From Isoetes taiwanensis (taxonomy: Eukaryota; Streptophyta; Lycopodiopsida; Isoetales; Isoetaceae): a DNA stretch of 64,000 nt. The translations under genes were made by a program, and so were the position numbers. A model generated the notes under the pieces. It was given only the letters and a program-made list of their open reading frames with translations, was not told the origin of the DNA and ran no database searches. Of the stretch, positions 32,557 to 43,843 are shown piece by piece (position 1 is the stretch's first letter; every line of letters begins with the position of its first letter). The DNA lies in contig JAJEKV010000041.1 in NCBI GenBank assembly GCA_021234155.1, positions 10,067,018 to 10,131,017 of the forward strand, written 5' to 3'.

Positions 32557-33739
32557 TGACGCTCCCAGAATCTATACGATGCTCTCATTATATAAATACG
32601 GGAATTCCCCTCCCACGACGACTACATCACCATGGTAAGGCCCTCCGTCATACTCGGACCACTTGGGATGGCCAAGTGTCCGGGTGAGGAACACGGAGGT
32701 GTCATTCGTCCCACGTCCTCTATGGGAAATCCTATACAGCAGAAGCATACATACATGTTAGCATACAACAATCATGCTAAAATAATATACCACCACGAAG
32801 GGTGGCCCATCCATCATCATCAACGAAAGGAAAGTACAACCATCAATAATATGAACAATATATTATAACAAGGCGCTACCCGACTCAGACTCCAAGGGGT
32901 CAACTGACGGCCAGGCCTCAAGATATATAACATGGCGTTGGCTGGCATAAGACAATGGCTAGGGTAGTCTACTCCATCCGCCCCTCATGTGCACACTTTG
33001 CAGATAGGCTGAATCATGCTATAACGTGCTTGTAGCCTTTCGGAAATGCAATCCCAAGGAATCACTCTACGGGACTACTCCAGGTTACATCTCCCCGGTC
33101 CGATGAGGCAGATCAGAGAGGCGTCCCTTCCTCGAGCAAGACGGATCCCTAGGTGTGTCCACATCAGTGATCCCCGCATCCGTACCCGACTTAATCCCCT
33201 AAATCTAAAGGTTGGCTCACTTGCCCGTTCGAGTCCAGAGCGTCCACATAGGTACGTCTCCTGTGACCCAGGGAGTGTCAGACCCATACCCGGCCCTCTC
33301 AGTGACCGGTTATAAGCCTAGCACACTATAGGAGTCCTGTAGCCGCGCTAGGTAGGACCCTACCCTTGATTCACCATCATACTCGTTATTTGGTGCTGGC
33401 AAAAATTGAGTAAGGCTGGTAGCTGCTGCTCCTCCTCTCTTCCTAATTCGAATTTGGGCAAAAAATGGGGGGTAGGACCCCTATTTCTCCACACAAAATA
33501 GCAAGTCCCATTTGGCCAATCGATTTGGGCCAGGTGCCACTCCCTTATTGGTGACATTTAACGAATTATGCCTTGATTAGCATAATTAGGTCAATTATCC
33601 TCTAATTTTATTAACATAGCTAATAAAATCCATTTTAAGTGAATCTAAGTTATCCCCTATTGACCCCTAAGGGTTTAATTAAATACTGGTGATGTGTCAT
33701 GGTATGCATATGTATACTGTATAGATACCTTGAACATCA
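32557..33739 (-). repeat. 5' LTR of the chromovirus
   Basis: On the minus strand it begins TGATGTTCAAGGTATC and ends GGGAGCGTCA. It matches 22072-23587 along its length apart from scattered substitutions and an internal deletion of about 320 bp after position 33394. The divergence between the two LTRs implies an old insertion. Confidence 0.85.
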
Positions 33740-33892
33740 CAGGCTCGGGCTCCCAAGGTCAGGGCAGACAATAACAATGGCAACCTAGGAACCTTTTCGT
33801 CTAAAAACATGACGAGGAACAAGATATGATGAAGCTATCAACAGAAGGCTAGATCGAATGCGTAACCAGATGCAGCAACTAATACAGTGGAA

Positions 33893-34850
33893 AACAAATA
33901 TTTAGATTGCATGGGATGCCAAGGAAAATCATCTCCGATAGGAATCCCAAGCTTATAAGTGCTTTTTGAAAGGACTTCTTCAACACGATCCAGACCAAGT
34001 TGTCTATGAGCACGACTTATCATCTCCAAACTTGAGGTCAAATGGAACGCACCAATTGAATTCTAGAAGACATGTTGAGAAGCTATGTATGGAATAAGCA
34101 GTCCAAATGGGTTGACTATATTTACTTGGTAGAGTTTCTATATAATAGTACCAAGCAAGAATCTTCACAAACACCCTCCTTCACGATTAATTATGGTTAT
34201 CAATGCTTGACACCAGACACTCGGCATAACCCAATGTCCAAGGTTGAAGTTTCTCAACAAATGTTAGTTGACATGCAGCAATGGATCGAAGAAGTTAGAG
34301 GCTATCTATTGGCAGCAAGAAGTTGGCAAAAAAGCATAGCCGACAAGCATAGAACTGCAAGAGAATTCTAGGTAGGAGATGATGTTTGGCTTAAGATTAA
34401 GGTCAAGCAAGCAAAGCTTCGAATTGAAAATTGCAAGAAGCTTGCTCCAAGATGGGCAGGACCTTTCAAGGTCTTAGAGCGAGTAGGGAATCTAGCCTAC
34501 AAGCTCGATTTGCCAGCTCATCTCAAAGTCCACAAAGTCTTCCACATAAGCCCACTCCAAACCCAGAGGAGGTCTTGGAGACTCTAACCTTGTTGGAGAT
34601 GACGGAGGAGCAAATTGAGATAATTATTGAGCTAATTCTCGATAAGGCATTTAAGAAGACAAGAAGGTCCCAGTTTTTTTAATATTTGGTCAAGTGGAAG
34701 CATGCGCACGTGGAAGATGCAACATGGGTATTGAAGCAAGATCTAGAGAAGCAATACCCGAACTTCATGAAGCAATTCGACGGCCAAGTCATCTCCGAAT
34801 TGGTCGACGCCAACTTGTCAGGTGCTTTAGCTAAGCTTTGATATGTCTGT
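33893..34850 (+). pseudogene. chromovirus integrase/chromodomain fragment
   Basis: Plus-strand remnant beginning inside the integrase core (RLHGMP-x-KIISDRN) and continuing through MLRSYVWNKQSKWVDYIYLV, INYGYQCLTPDT and KHRTAREF, then in other frames the GPFKVLERVG region and a chromodomain-type end near 34680-34800. Stops and frameshifts are frequent. It is a separate, 5'-truncated element of a family close to the one at 41.2-43.15 kb. It lies about 150 bp beyond the large element and in opposite orientation. Confidence 0.75.
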
Positions 34851-35201
34851 GTATGTGCAGGAAGGCATATGCATTCTAGGCTAGTAGGGTGCATACGCGG
34901 GAATCTTGGAGTATAGAGGATGGTGAGATAACCTCCAAGGGAATTCTCTAGGCTAGCACGCACCAAGAGTGTGCATGACCAGAAGGGTCATGTGAGAGGA
35001 GCGCAGCATGGTGGGCGATGATGAGACCATCACTCAGATGATCTCTATGCCACGATGCAGGGCACGTGCACATGACATAGGGGGGTCATGAGGTATGCGT
35101 GATCATGCGCGATGATGGAATCGTTGAGACGTTCCCTAGCTTAAACCCCCAAGAGCATGAGGCACTGCAGGTGTACACGATCAAGGGGATTTTATACAAG
35201 G
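34851..35201. other. no gene recognised
   Basis: No gene recognised between the chromovirus fragment and the LINE. Part of this stretch could be the LINE 3' tail. Short repeats of GATGATGAGACCAT/GCATGATC type are present. Confidence 0.4.
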
Positions 35202-37560
35202 TTAACACTCGATCATGGGCAACGATATGATCATCTTAGTTGTCTCAATGTGGAGGCGGTGTGCACTCGTGCTAATGGAAGCTATCAGTCTGCACTTCTT
35301 CATGGGCAAATGAGTACGCAAGTAGTGTTGTGGGCCTCTTGTGAGCATGGGGTTGACTCGCTGCCTGTAGTGTGCCATTTTAACATGCAGCAGTGCATCT
35401 GCATCCCAGAGCTTGGCAAGGAAGCTAGCATCTAGGCACTGACGCAATGCATTATGCTCCTTCTTTGTTTGTACCTGCCCGCATCTATGTGCTTGCATAT
35501 TCCAATGTGAGAACCACTGAGCTTGCTTGTCCTTCCCGCAGGCTTTGAGGCGTTGTGGACCCATTGCTACTGCCAATGCAAGGTTGGGCAATCGGGCCGC
35601 ACCCATACCAAGTACCTTCCGAAAGTAAATGATATGATGTTCCAGTGCAGCCCTTTGAAGGGTTAAAAACCCATGGGCATCACCCATACCAACTACCTTC
35701 TGAAAGTAAATGATATGGTGTTCTAGTGCAGCCCTTTGAAGGGTTAGAAAACTCGTGGGCATCACCCATACCAACTACCTTCTGAAAGTAAATGATATGG
35801 CGTTTCAGTGCAGCCCTTTGAAGGGGTAGAAAACCCGTTCTCTGGAGCAGGATCTGATATGGAACTGTGGATTTCACCCCAAGTGCACGTGTTAAGAAGG
35901 CCTTCTGTACCTGCTCCAAGTCATTCCATGTGGTGAGAAATATCACAGGACCCCATACCTCTGCTCCGTACAGGAGAACCAACTCGACCAAGGCCCTGAA
36001 CAGGTGTGACTGGTGGCCCCAGGCATACAACTCTGTCTTGTGGCTATTGCTCTGCATGGCATATAGTGCTTTCCAGCCTGTTGTGACATGCAACTTGATG
36101 GAAGTATCCCAATGCGTGGTAGTAGAAAACTCGATCCCTAAATACTCATAGGACGAAGCTACCTCTACATCTTGTTCCAAATAAGTGAATGAGGGGAGGC
36201 TTGGCTGGGGGGATGATGGAACTAGAAGCACTCTAGTTTTGGCCAAGTTAACTCTCATGCCAGTGAACCAACAGAAAGTGTCTAGAGCATCCAGACGCCG
36301 TTGCATGTCTTCTGGCGTGTAGGCTAGAAGGTCAACGTCGTTAGCATATATGAGTTGCCGAATAATGTGGTGCATAAGTTGAGCGCCCCTTCCTTTGTGT
36401 TCAGCAAGACAATCTTTCAGCTGATCAATGTATAGACCAAAGAGTATTAGGGAGAGAGGGCAACCTTGGCGCACTCCAATACTACTGATGACAGGCTGCC
36501 CTGACGGCGTGAGATGGCTTGAGTATGCCTCGTATAGCCTGTATATTACATTTTGCAAGTCGACAACGGTCCCCAATTGCCTCAATCTGTCCCACAACTT
36601 GCCCCGAGGTACTGTGTCGAAAGCTTTTGCGAAATCCACGAAACAACAGTATAGGTTTTGTCGGCGATTTTTGCTATTCTCAATTAGTGTTCGCAGAGTG
36701 AAGATATAGTCAATGGTGGAATGTCTGGGTCGGAAGCCTGCCTGTGTTAGAGCCCGCACTTCTGCGTCCTCTGCCCATATCATCAACTGCTGCTCGAGGA
36801 TGCCAGCCAACAATTTTGCAAAGAGAGAGCTGACCATGATGGTGCGATAGTTGGCTGGGCAGTGAGGGTCACCTGCCTTATATATGGGCACAACTATACT
36901 ATTAGTCCATTGCTTGGGGAAGCCGTCTTGCAATGCCTTATTGAATAGTGCCGTAAGAACAGGCACCATTGGGGGCCCAGCCCACTTGAGAAGTTTTGCC
37001 TGCATGCCATCCAGATCTGCTACCTTCCCATTAGCGAGCATTGTAGGTCCATTATGACATCCCCCCTCTGTAAGGACCAGTGCTAAGCCCATCTGCAGAG
37101 GTACTGCTGCCTGACCCCCCAATGGATCTTAAAGCTACTGTAAGTATTGTACCCATTGCTCCGAGGTGATGTTTCCTGTGGGCTGTGCAGGCTTGCTCAA
37201 TACCCTTCTCCAGAATATCCTATGTGGCGATCCAGGAGACCGAACATCTGTTGCTGATGTTCTGCGAGGTATCTGGCTTTTTTGATCTTGAGGAAAGAGC
37301 GGTATTGACTGATGGCCTGTGGGCGGATGGTGGGATCAATGACTTGTTGAAGCCAGCATTTCATCTCCCTACATTCGTCATCAAACTAGCAGTTGCGAGG
37401 GAAGGTGGTAGCATCTGTGAGCGGCCTCTCCTGAAGCATCTGTCATCAGCCGTCAGAAGGAGCTGAGACAACTGGGCAGTCTACTGCTGAACTCCTAGAG
37501 AAGGGGTGGTCTTTTGGCCAGGAAACTGTCCCCAGGGCAATGTCAACATTATGAGTCCAT
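35202..37560 (-). pseudogene. LINE reverse transcriptase
   Basis: The 37122-35680 frame encodes a non-LTR reverse transcriptase: ADLDGMQAKLLKWAG, NSIVVPIYKAGD, FVDFAKAFDTVPRGKLW (motif A), GVRQGCPLSLILF (motif B) and LIYANDVDLLAY (motif C). Motif C reads YAND where YADD is expected, so a catalytic Asp is lost. Frames upstream, to about 37560, look like the linker from the endonuclease; an endonuclease domain itself is not recognised. The carboxy region passes through a tandem repeat that shifts the frame and continues in 35774-35202 (HYRQRVNPML...STSAHRLHIET). The element is dead. Confidence 0.85.
35595..35830. repeat. 81-82 bp tandem repeat within the LINE
   Basis: CAGCCCTTTGAAGGG recurs at 35648, 35729 and 35811, with the intervening sequence repeated almost exactly, and part of another copy precedes it. 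An 81-bp unit keeps frame and encodes a 27-residue repeat (LTLQRAALEHHIIYFQKVVG...). One interval is 82 bp and breaks the frame. Confidence 0.9.
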
Positions 37561-40373
37561 TGGCATAGCCAAATCACGATTCCAGAGAGGGAAAGTTGCC
37601 TGTCCATCGCCAGGGCCTTCGGGAGAGGACTTTTGGGGCAAGTTGCTTCCAGGGGATGTTTGGAGTCCGTGCTCTGGCGACAACGCCCTCCCTATACGTC
37701 GAGACGACGCAAGGTCCTAGTTGAATCTGACAAGTATAAGGCCTCCGGAACGTAAACCCCATGAGTTGCCAGGTTCTTGAATTGTTTACGTTTTGGGGGG
37801 TGAGTTTGGTCTTTTGCACTTGGGACGAGGGCAAGAAGCTACAGTTGAAACGTGAAGCAAGGAGAACTAACAAGGTGACCTAGCAAATGCACTAATGACC
37901 TGTGGTGCAACTGCAGATTCTTTTGAAAAAAAATGAGATTTTAGCTTGCTTTGGAGTTATGATTTTAAATTCTTTGTGAAACTAATAGATTGCAATTCAA
38001 AATAAGCATTTTTACAAAGATAGTCATAGATGTAACATGAAGCCACAGATATGTCTGAGGCTTTCTTATTACAGAGCCTAGTTTTTTGCTTAGATATTGT
38101 GAATATTTCTTAGATACAAAACTTTGGCAATGCTTGTACTATGGTGGTGGACGGATAGAGGAGTTGTGGTTATGCTTGTGAGAGGATCACCAATTTTGGT
38201 TCATATGTTTGCATCTTATCTGGTTTTTTACAACCGCTTCTAGTGTTTTGTCCAGAGCTTCAAGTTTTTGGCTTGATTTGATTTTTGGAGGCGTCATTTT
38301 CTGCAGGTCCCTTACACAGCTAATATCCAAGCATGGTTGTGCTTGATCGTATTAGAAAAATAGTGCAACGAGAGATAGCATAACCATTTGTAGCCAGAGA
38401 TCAAGGTAAGCACAATATTTTTAGTTTTTTTTTTTCTTCTTAATAGCTTTGGTTGAAACTGTTCTAGGAATTTTAACAAAATCGATCGTTTTGAATATAC
38501 AATCTCATTTTCTCCTTAAGCATTTCACTGAAATTTGGTTTTGATTATTTTTTGGGTTCTAGCTTGATGCATGGGGAAAGGATGAAGATAAGCTGCTTGT
38601 TTGAGCACACAACATGCTTAAAAATAAATGGGCAGATATTGCAAATCGATCTCATCGAATAGAAAATGCCATAAAAAATGGAATGTTGTATATCTACTCC
38701 GGGATATGGCTTAGTTCGGCCACATGTCCGAGCTAACCATTGCTTTGTTTAATCTAACCAGCTCCTTGAATAGTTTAATCCGGTCCAACGCCATCAGAAT
38801 CACCTTGCCAACCCCTAAAACCATTATTTAATGGCCACAATTTAATAAAAAGAAGAAACAACGATAAGGGATAATAATGCATGGGATTGTGATCTGACAC
38901 ATTGGAATAGAGCTTGTAATCAGCTCCTTGAATAGTTTAATCCGGTCCAACGCCATCAGAATCACCTTGCCAGCCCCTAAAACCATTATTTAATGGCCAC
39001 AATTTAATAAAAAGAAGAAACAGCGATAAGGGATAATAATGTGAAGAAGAAGATAAGAGAAATATGGGTACCCAAATTTTTATTCAAAAATGCAAGAAAA
39101 TACAAAACTCAATGCATTCTCCATGGACGAAGAAATCTCTCGCCTCTCTTCCCAGGGCTTGCCACTACCCAATCTACATGGGAGATCCAAGAGTCAAAGA
39201 AGAGGAGAGTAAGTCCCATCAAGATATTTATAATTTTTTAACTTAATCTCCACCATCCATTTGTCTCAACCTTGGCCATTTATTTTGGCACCTCATCAAT
39301 TCTTTAGTTTTAGTCTTCTCCTGGCCATGCAATGTAAAGTTGGTGGGGGAAGGACCCACTTCAGCAATATAAAGTGGTGGGGGCAGGACCCATCTGGGTG
39401 TGTTGTAAAGTGTCACATGTCCGATAGGACGCTGCCTTGTGGCGTGACGTTAAAATCTCTTCTTCTTCTTCTTAACCAAAATTTTCTTCTTGCTTAACAA
39501 CTAACACAACTTAATATAGGGCCTTGGATTTTAATAACAAGCAAATGAATTTGGGCCATTGATTTTCTTTTCCCCCAAGCCTTTGATTTTGCCATGTTGG
39601 TCGGATTCCAAAAATCCAGCCAACCTTATGCCCACGGTCTCCTCAGCCCCACCATATAGCTAATTTAAACAAGTTAAGTTAAAACTAAATCGCACTCCAT
39701 GGAGCACACACTTATATCGTCTGCACTGGCTACTATGGCTCTGGTCCATATGTGGATTACCCATTCTTAGTAGTGCACAACTCTTTTCCATGGTGCAAGT
39801 ATGGGCCTTATGTAGAGATTTTGAATTTATGAGAGCAAAGGTCTATGAAAATCTTGTACTTTTATCTATGAAGTCTGTCATGAATGCTTTCCAGGCCAAT
39901 GCATGTGGCTCACTTCCTGGCCGCCTAACCCATCCAATCTCCTAGTGTTGCATCATCCCAGGACACTCCCCGACCTCTTCTGGTTCTTCTTCTCATCACC
40001 CTTTCACTTCTCCCTCGCCCTATTCACTTCTTCTGCCCCATCAATCCGTGATAGATAACTCTACACTTCCCTTATCTTCGCTTGCCCCAGTCTTCCATAA
40101 TCAGCACGACTCAACTGAGATAATTTCTAGGAGGCATAAGCATAGTCAACAACTCATATGGACAGATAAGGATGAAAAATCAAACTAGGCCTCCAGTTGC
40201 ACTAAGGGTGAAGATGGCTCGACATCTGCTTCAGATGCTTCTCTGGATGGTGATGTGGGCTATGCAGTCTATTGATCAACTGGTCAGTGGTCATGTACGA
40301 TGTTGTACCTCAACGTGCGCAAAAAGCTTCAAAGTGGCAAAAGAAAAAAAGGTGTCCATCCAAATCCTCTTCC
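37561..40373. other. intergenic, no gene recognised
   Basis: Mostly AT-rich. The part to about 37880 may still belong to the LINE 5' region. No gene, RNA gene or domain was recognised. A spaced direct duplication is listed separately. Confidence 0.5.
38759..39041. repeat. 121-bp direct duplication
   Basis: Positions 38759-38879 and 38921-39041 are near-identical (start CAGCTCCTTGAATAG, end GATAATAATG), separated by 41 bp. Only a couple of substitutions are visible, so the duplication is recent compared with the surrounding transposon remnants. Confidence 0.9.
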
Positions 40374-41100
40374 ATGAATATACTTTATTGGAATGTAATA
40401 GCGCTTGAGTCCTCTTCTATAAAGAGATCTAGATAGGGCTGCATTGGTAATTAAAAGGCTGGCTTCGCATATTCTTTGTCTGCAAAAGCATAAATGTCAC
40501 AAAGGTTCTGTTGGTTGTCTGTGAATCTCATGGATGATTGGCATGTTGGACTCGCAAGTGTTTTTGGTAGAGCTCGGGGGAAGAGGAGTACCTTCATCTT
40601 CTGGTCCTCGGATATTAGGGTGGTTTTTACAGCTAGACATAAGTCTGATCATTGGATAGTCATGAAGTGGAAGCAGGATAGTCTTGAATGGGGCATTATC
40701 AACGCTTATATCTCCAATGTGCCTAGACATAAGGCTTCCATGTGGGTAACAAGTTGAAGAAATGGGGGGACAATGTAGTCTGATTGTTCCTAGGAGACTT
40801 TAACATGGTAGAGGATGCATCTGATATGTATCTAGGTGACGACATTGTTTCAAGATTTGAGAAGGAACAATGGGACAAGCTTCCATTGAACATGGCCTTT
40901 TAAGATACTAGGAGATGTGGCTTCACCTGATCAAATGGTGCTCGGGGGGCAATGGGAGTTGCAGCTAGATATGCCAGGTATTTATGCCAACATGCACGTT
41001 CTTCATAGACTATGGAAAGACAATCTTCAGGCTCAACGCTCAGTTTCTGGCTCACGAAGGACTGTCTTGAGAGGTGTAAGCAGGCTTAGGTAACCACTCT
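40374..41100 (+). pseudogene. LINE endonuclease fragment
   Basis: Starts MNILYWNVIALES, which matches the usual start of a LINE apurinic-type endonuclease (ILSWNIRGL-like). It continues through a 40494-40757 frame with VVFTARHKSDHWIV and WGIINAYISN, and after a frameshift shows FLGDFNMVEDASD, the GDFN endonuclease motif. No reverse transcriptase follows. The fragment ends near 41100, close to the start of a Ty3/gypsy fragment. Confidence 0.7.
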
Positions 41101-41215
41101 ACCCATAGCGAGTCCCATAAGAACACTAGTGTCTGCTTTTGCTAATATGAAATCCTTTGCAAAGCAGTCGGGTCATGAGCTAGTTCAGCGAGAGTGAGCC
41201 ATGCTAAAAAAAAGT

Positions 41216-43150
41216 ACGATGAATTGGATCATTGGCAAAAGAAGGCACATACAATGTTTGAGACCTTAAAAGAAGCTTTGACAACAGCGCCAGTCCTAGT
41301 CTTGCCAGATCCAGCCAAAGATAAGCTTGTGGCGACAGACGCTAGCAGGAGGAAAGGGTAATGGCATATGACTGGAAGAAGATGAATGAGGCAGAGCAGC
41401 ACTACCCGACGCATGATCAGAAGCTTCTGGCTATAGTAAGAGCTTTAAGAATTTGGAGGCACTATCTGTTGGGAAGAAAATTCCAGCTAGATACGGATCA
41501 TCAAAGCCTTCAATACATTTTTACACAACCACTCCTCAATTTGATGCAAAGGAGGTGGATGGAATTCCTCGAAGAATATGACTTCGAGATAATTTATAAG
41601 CCAGGCAAGCTCAACGTAGTTGCAGATGCACTTTCTAGGAAGCCATTGAAGACGAGGACGCATTGCAATGCCATATCCACGCTCACAAGTGAGTATGGCA
41701 AGAAGATCGAAGAAACCTTGCCAACAGATCCCGACTTTAAAGAAGTTTGGACAAGTCTTTGTAAGGAGGCCAGGACTGAAAAGGAAAGGGAGATGTTCAG
41801 GCACTATAAGAAAGAGGGTAACTTGCTATACCACAAGAACAAGTTGTGTGTACCAGAATCTTCAGGAGTAAGGAAGCTAATCCTCCATGGTACACACAAT
41901 AGTCCCATAGCAGGGCATGCAGGGTTTATGAAGACGTACTTCAAGATTAGGAGCAGCTACTCCTGGCTCGGCATGAAGAAGCAGATAGCAAGGTACATTC
42001 GTGAGTGCCAGATATGCCAGCAAACAAAGGCAGAGCAACTCCGAATCCCAGGAGCCTTGGAGCCGTTGCCGGTGCCAAATGCTAAGTGAGAAGTCATAAG
42101 CATGGACTTCATTACAGGGCTCCCAAGAACAGCAAGAGGCAAGGATGCCCTGATGGTCGTGGTCGATAAGTTGTCGAAGATGGCACACTTTGTGCCGTGC
42201 AGGACAACTGACACAGCATTGGATACTGCCGTCCCATTTACTAAGAAGATTTTTAGACTCCACGGCATGCCGAGGGAGATAATCTCGGATAGGGACTCTA
42301 AATTCATGAGTGCTTTTTGGCAGGACCTATTTACCACCATCTAGACGAAGCTTTCCATGAGCACAACATATCATCCGCAAACAGATGATCAGACGGAGCG
42401 AACCAATAGGATCATCGAAGATATGTTAAGAAGCTATGTTTGGAACAAGCAATCTAAGTGGGATAATTTCATCCACTTAGTAGAGTTCGCCTACAACAGT
42501 AACAAGCAGGAGTCATCGCAGATGTCTCCTTTTATGATCAATTATGGGTATCAGTGTCTTACCCTAGACACTTGGCACAATCCAGTGTCCCCAGCAAATG
42601 CTTTCGGAGATGCAGCAGTTGGTGGAGGAGGTGAGAGGATACCTCCTAGCAGCAAGAAATAGACAGAAAAACATCGCCGACAAGCATAGGACAGTAAGGG
42701 AATTTCAGGTGGGAGACAAGGTGTGGTTGAAGATCAAGGTGAAGTAGGCCAAGCTCCACATGGGCAATTGCAAGAAGCTTGCTCCAAGATGGGCTGGACC
42801 CTTCAGGATAACCAAAAGAGTAGGTACCCAATCCTACAAGTTGGACCTGCTAGCACATCTCAAAATCCATAGGGTCTTCCATGTAAGTCTCCTAAAGAGG
42901 CACACTCCTAATCCAGAGGAAGTATTGGAGACAACCGAGTTACTGGAAATGACGGACGACCAGCTTGAAATCGTCCCTGGGGTTCTTCTTGACAGGGCTT
43001 ATAAGAAGACAAGAAGATCCAAGTTTCTCCAATACCTTGTGAAATAGACGCACTTACCTGTGGAAGACGCTACGTGGGTACTACAATAAGATTTGGAGAA
43101 GCAGTACCCACAATTCATGGAGCAATGCAAGGGTCGTACATTCATATGGT
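41216..43150 (+). pseudogene. chromovirus RNase H - integrase - chromodomain remnant
   Basis: The element is truncated at its 5' end within the reverse transcriptase/RNase H linker (LKEALTTAPVLVLPD). It then has THDQKLLAIVRALRIW and DTDHQSLQYIF (RNase H), AGHAGFMKTYF and ECQICQQTKAEQ (H2C2 zinc region), and [18 protein letters not shown] and DQTERTNRIIED (integrase DDE). In-frame stops lie at 42087-42089 and 42342-42344, and the frame shifts near 42590. The end carries a chromodomain-type tail (LQYLVK-stop-THLPVEDATWVL). No flanking LTRs were identified. Confidence 0.85.
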
Positions 43151-43843
43151 TTATACGCATAACACACGTGAATCCCCCTTGAACCAATACATCAAAAGGG
43201 TGGATCCCTCATGAACCTCAACCTCTATGAGGTTTTATCCCATACCCCCAGGCACCCAAACCATATCAATGTTCAAAATTAATACTAGAATATAAGGCTC
43301 TCGACATCGACGGAGCATTCTATAAGCTGCCCACTTGTTTCATGAATCATTGAACTCCAATCACCAATAAAAATGTTTTCAAGTAATTGGTAACCAAGAT
43401 TATGCAATGTATATGTTCAAGGAGTAATTCTCAAAGTTTCCATGTCCTTAAAAAGGAATGCAAATACATTTATGGGCAAAAAGACTTTTACTCCATATTG
43501 CACTCCAACTCCCTCTGTTAATATTTTTCCAATCTCCTTTGCAAATAAATGATGATATGCGGTCAATATTTGCATGTCATCAAGTGTTCTTGATAATAGA
43601 GTGAGATTTGGAGCATCCAATAATGTAAGTTTGCCCATCATACCCGCTGCGTTCATGTAATGATACTTATGAAATTAAATGCCATTATTTCTAAGAATTG
43701 ACACAGACAAGGAAGGGAACAAGAGTCGACCAATACTAAAGTGATGAACCTCCAATAGGCTACTTATGCTTTTAGCTGGAACCTTATCGTTGAAATCTGA
43801 AGAACAAATGCAACTAGCATCTAGCTTAGGTTTGATGTTGTGA
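43151..43843. other. no gene recognised
   Basis: No supported gene. A 79-codon minus frame (43656-43417) has no known domain. Confidence 0.45.

Larger units (their letters stand above)
22072..33739 (-). mobile_element. chromovirus LTR retrotransposon with extra 5' genes including histone H3
   Basis: A minus-strand Ty3/gypsy element of about 11.7 kb bounded by related LTRs (5' LTR at the right). In transcription order it holds an initiator-Met PBS, H3-domain gene, ORF-c with its own promoter, tRNA-Phe, ORF-d, ORF-f, gag, protease, reverse transcriptase, RNase H, integrase and chromodomain, a polypurine tract and the 3' LTR. The ~4.5 kb between PBS and gag is unusual; standard chromoviruses start gag close to the PBS. 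Stops, frameshifts and a pol deletion show it is dead. Flanking bases (CTTTG left, CAGGC right) do not match as a target-site duplication, so the ends may have been altered. Confidence 0.8.

Noticed and set aside
35202-35435. Plus-strand frames opposite the LINE 3' end
   Set aside because: Shadows of the LINE carboxy-terminal coding region.
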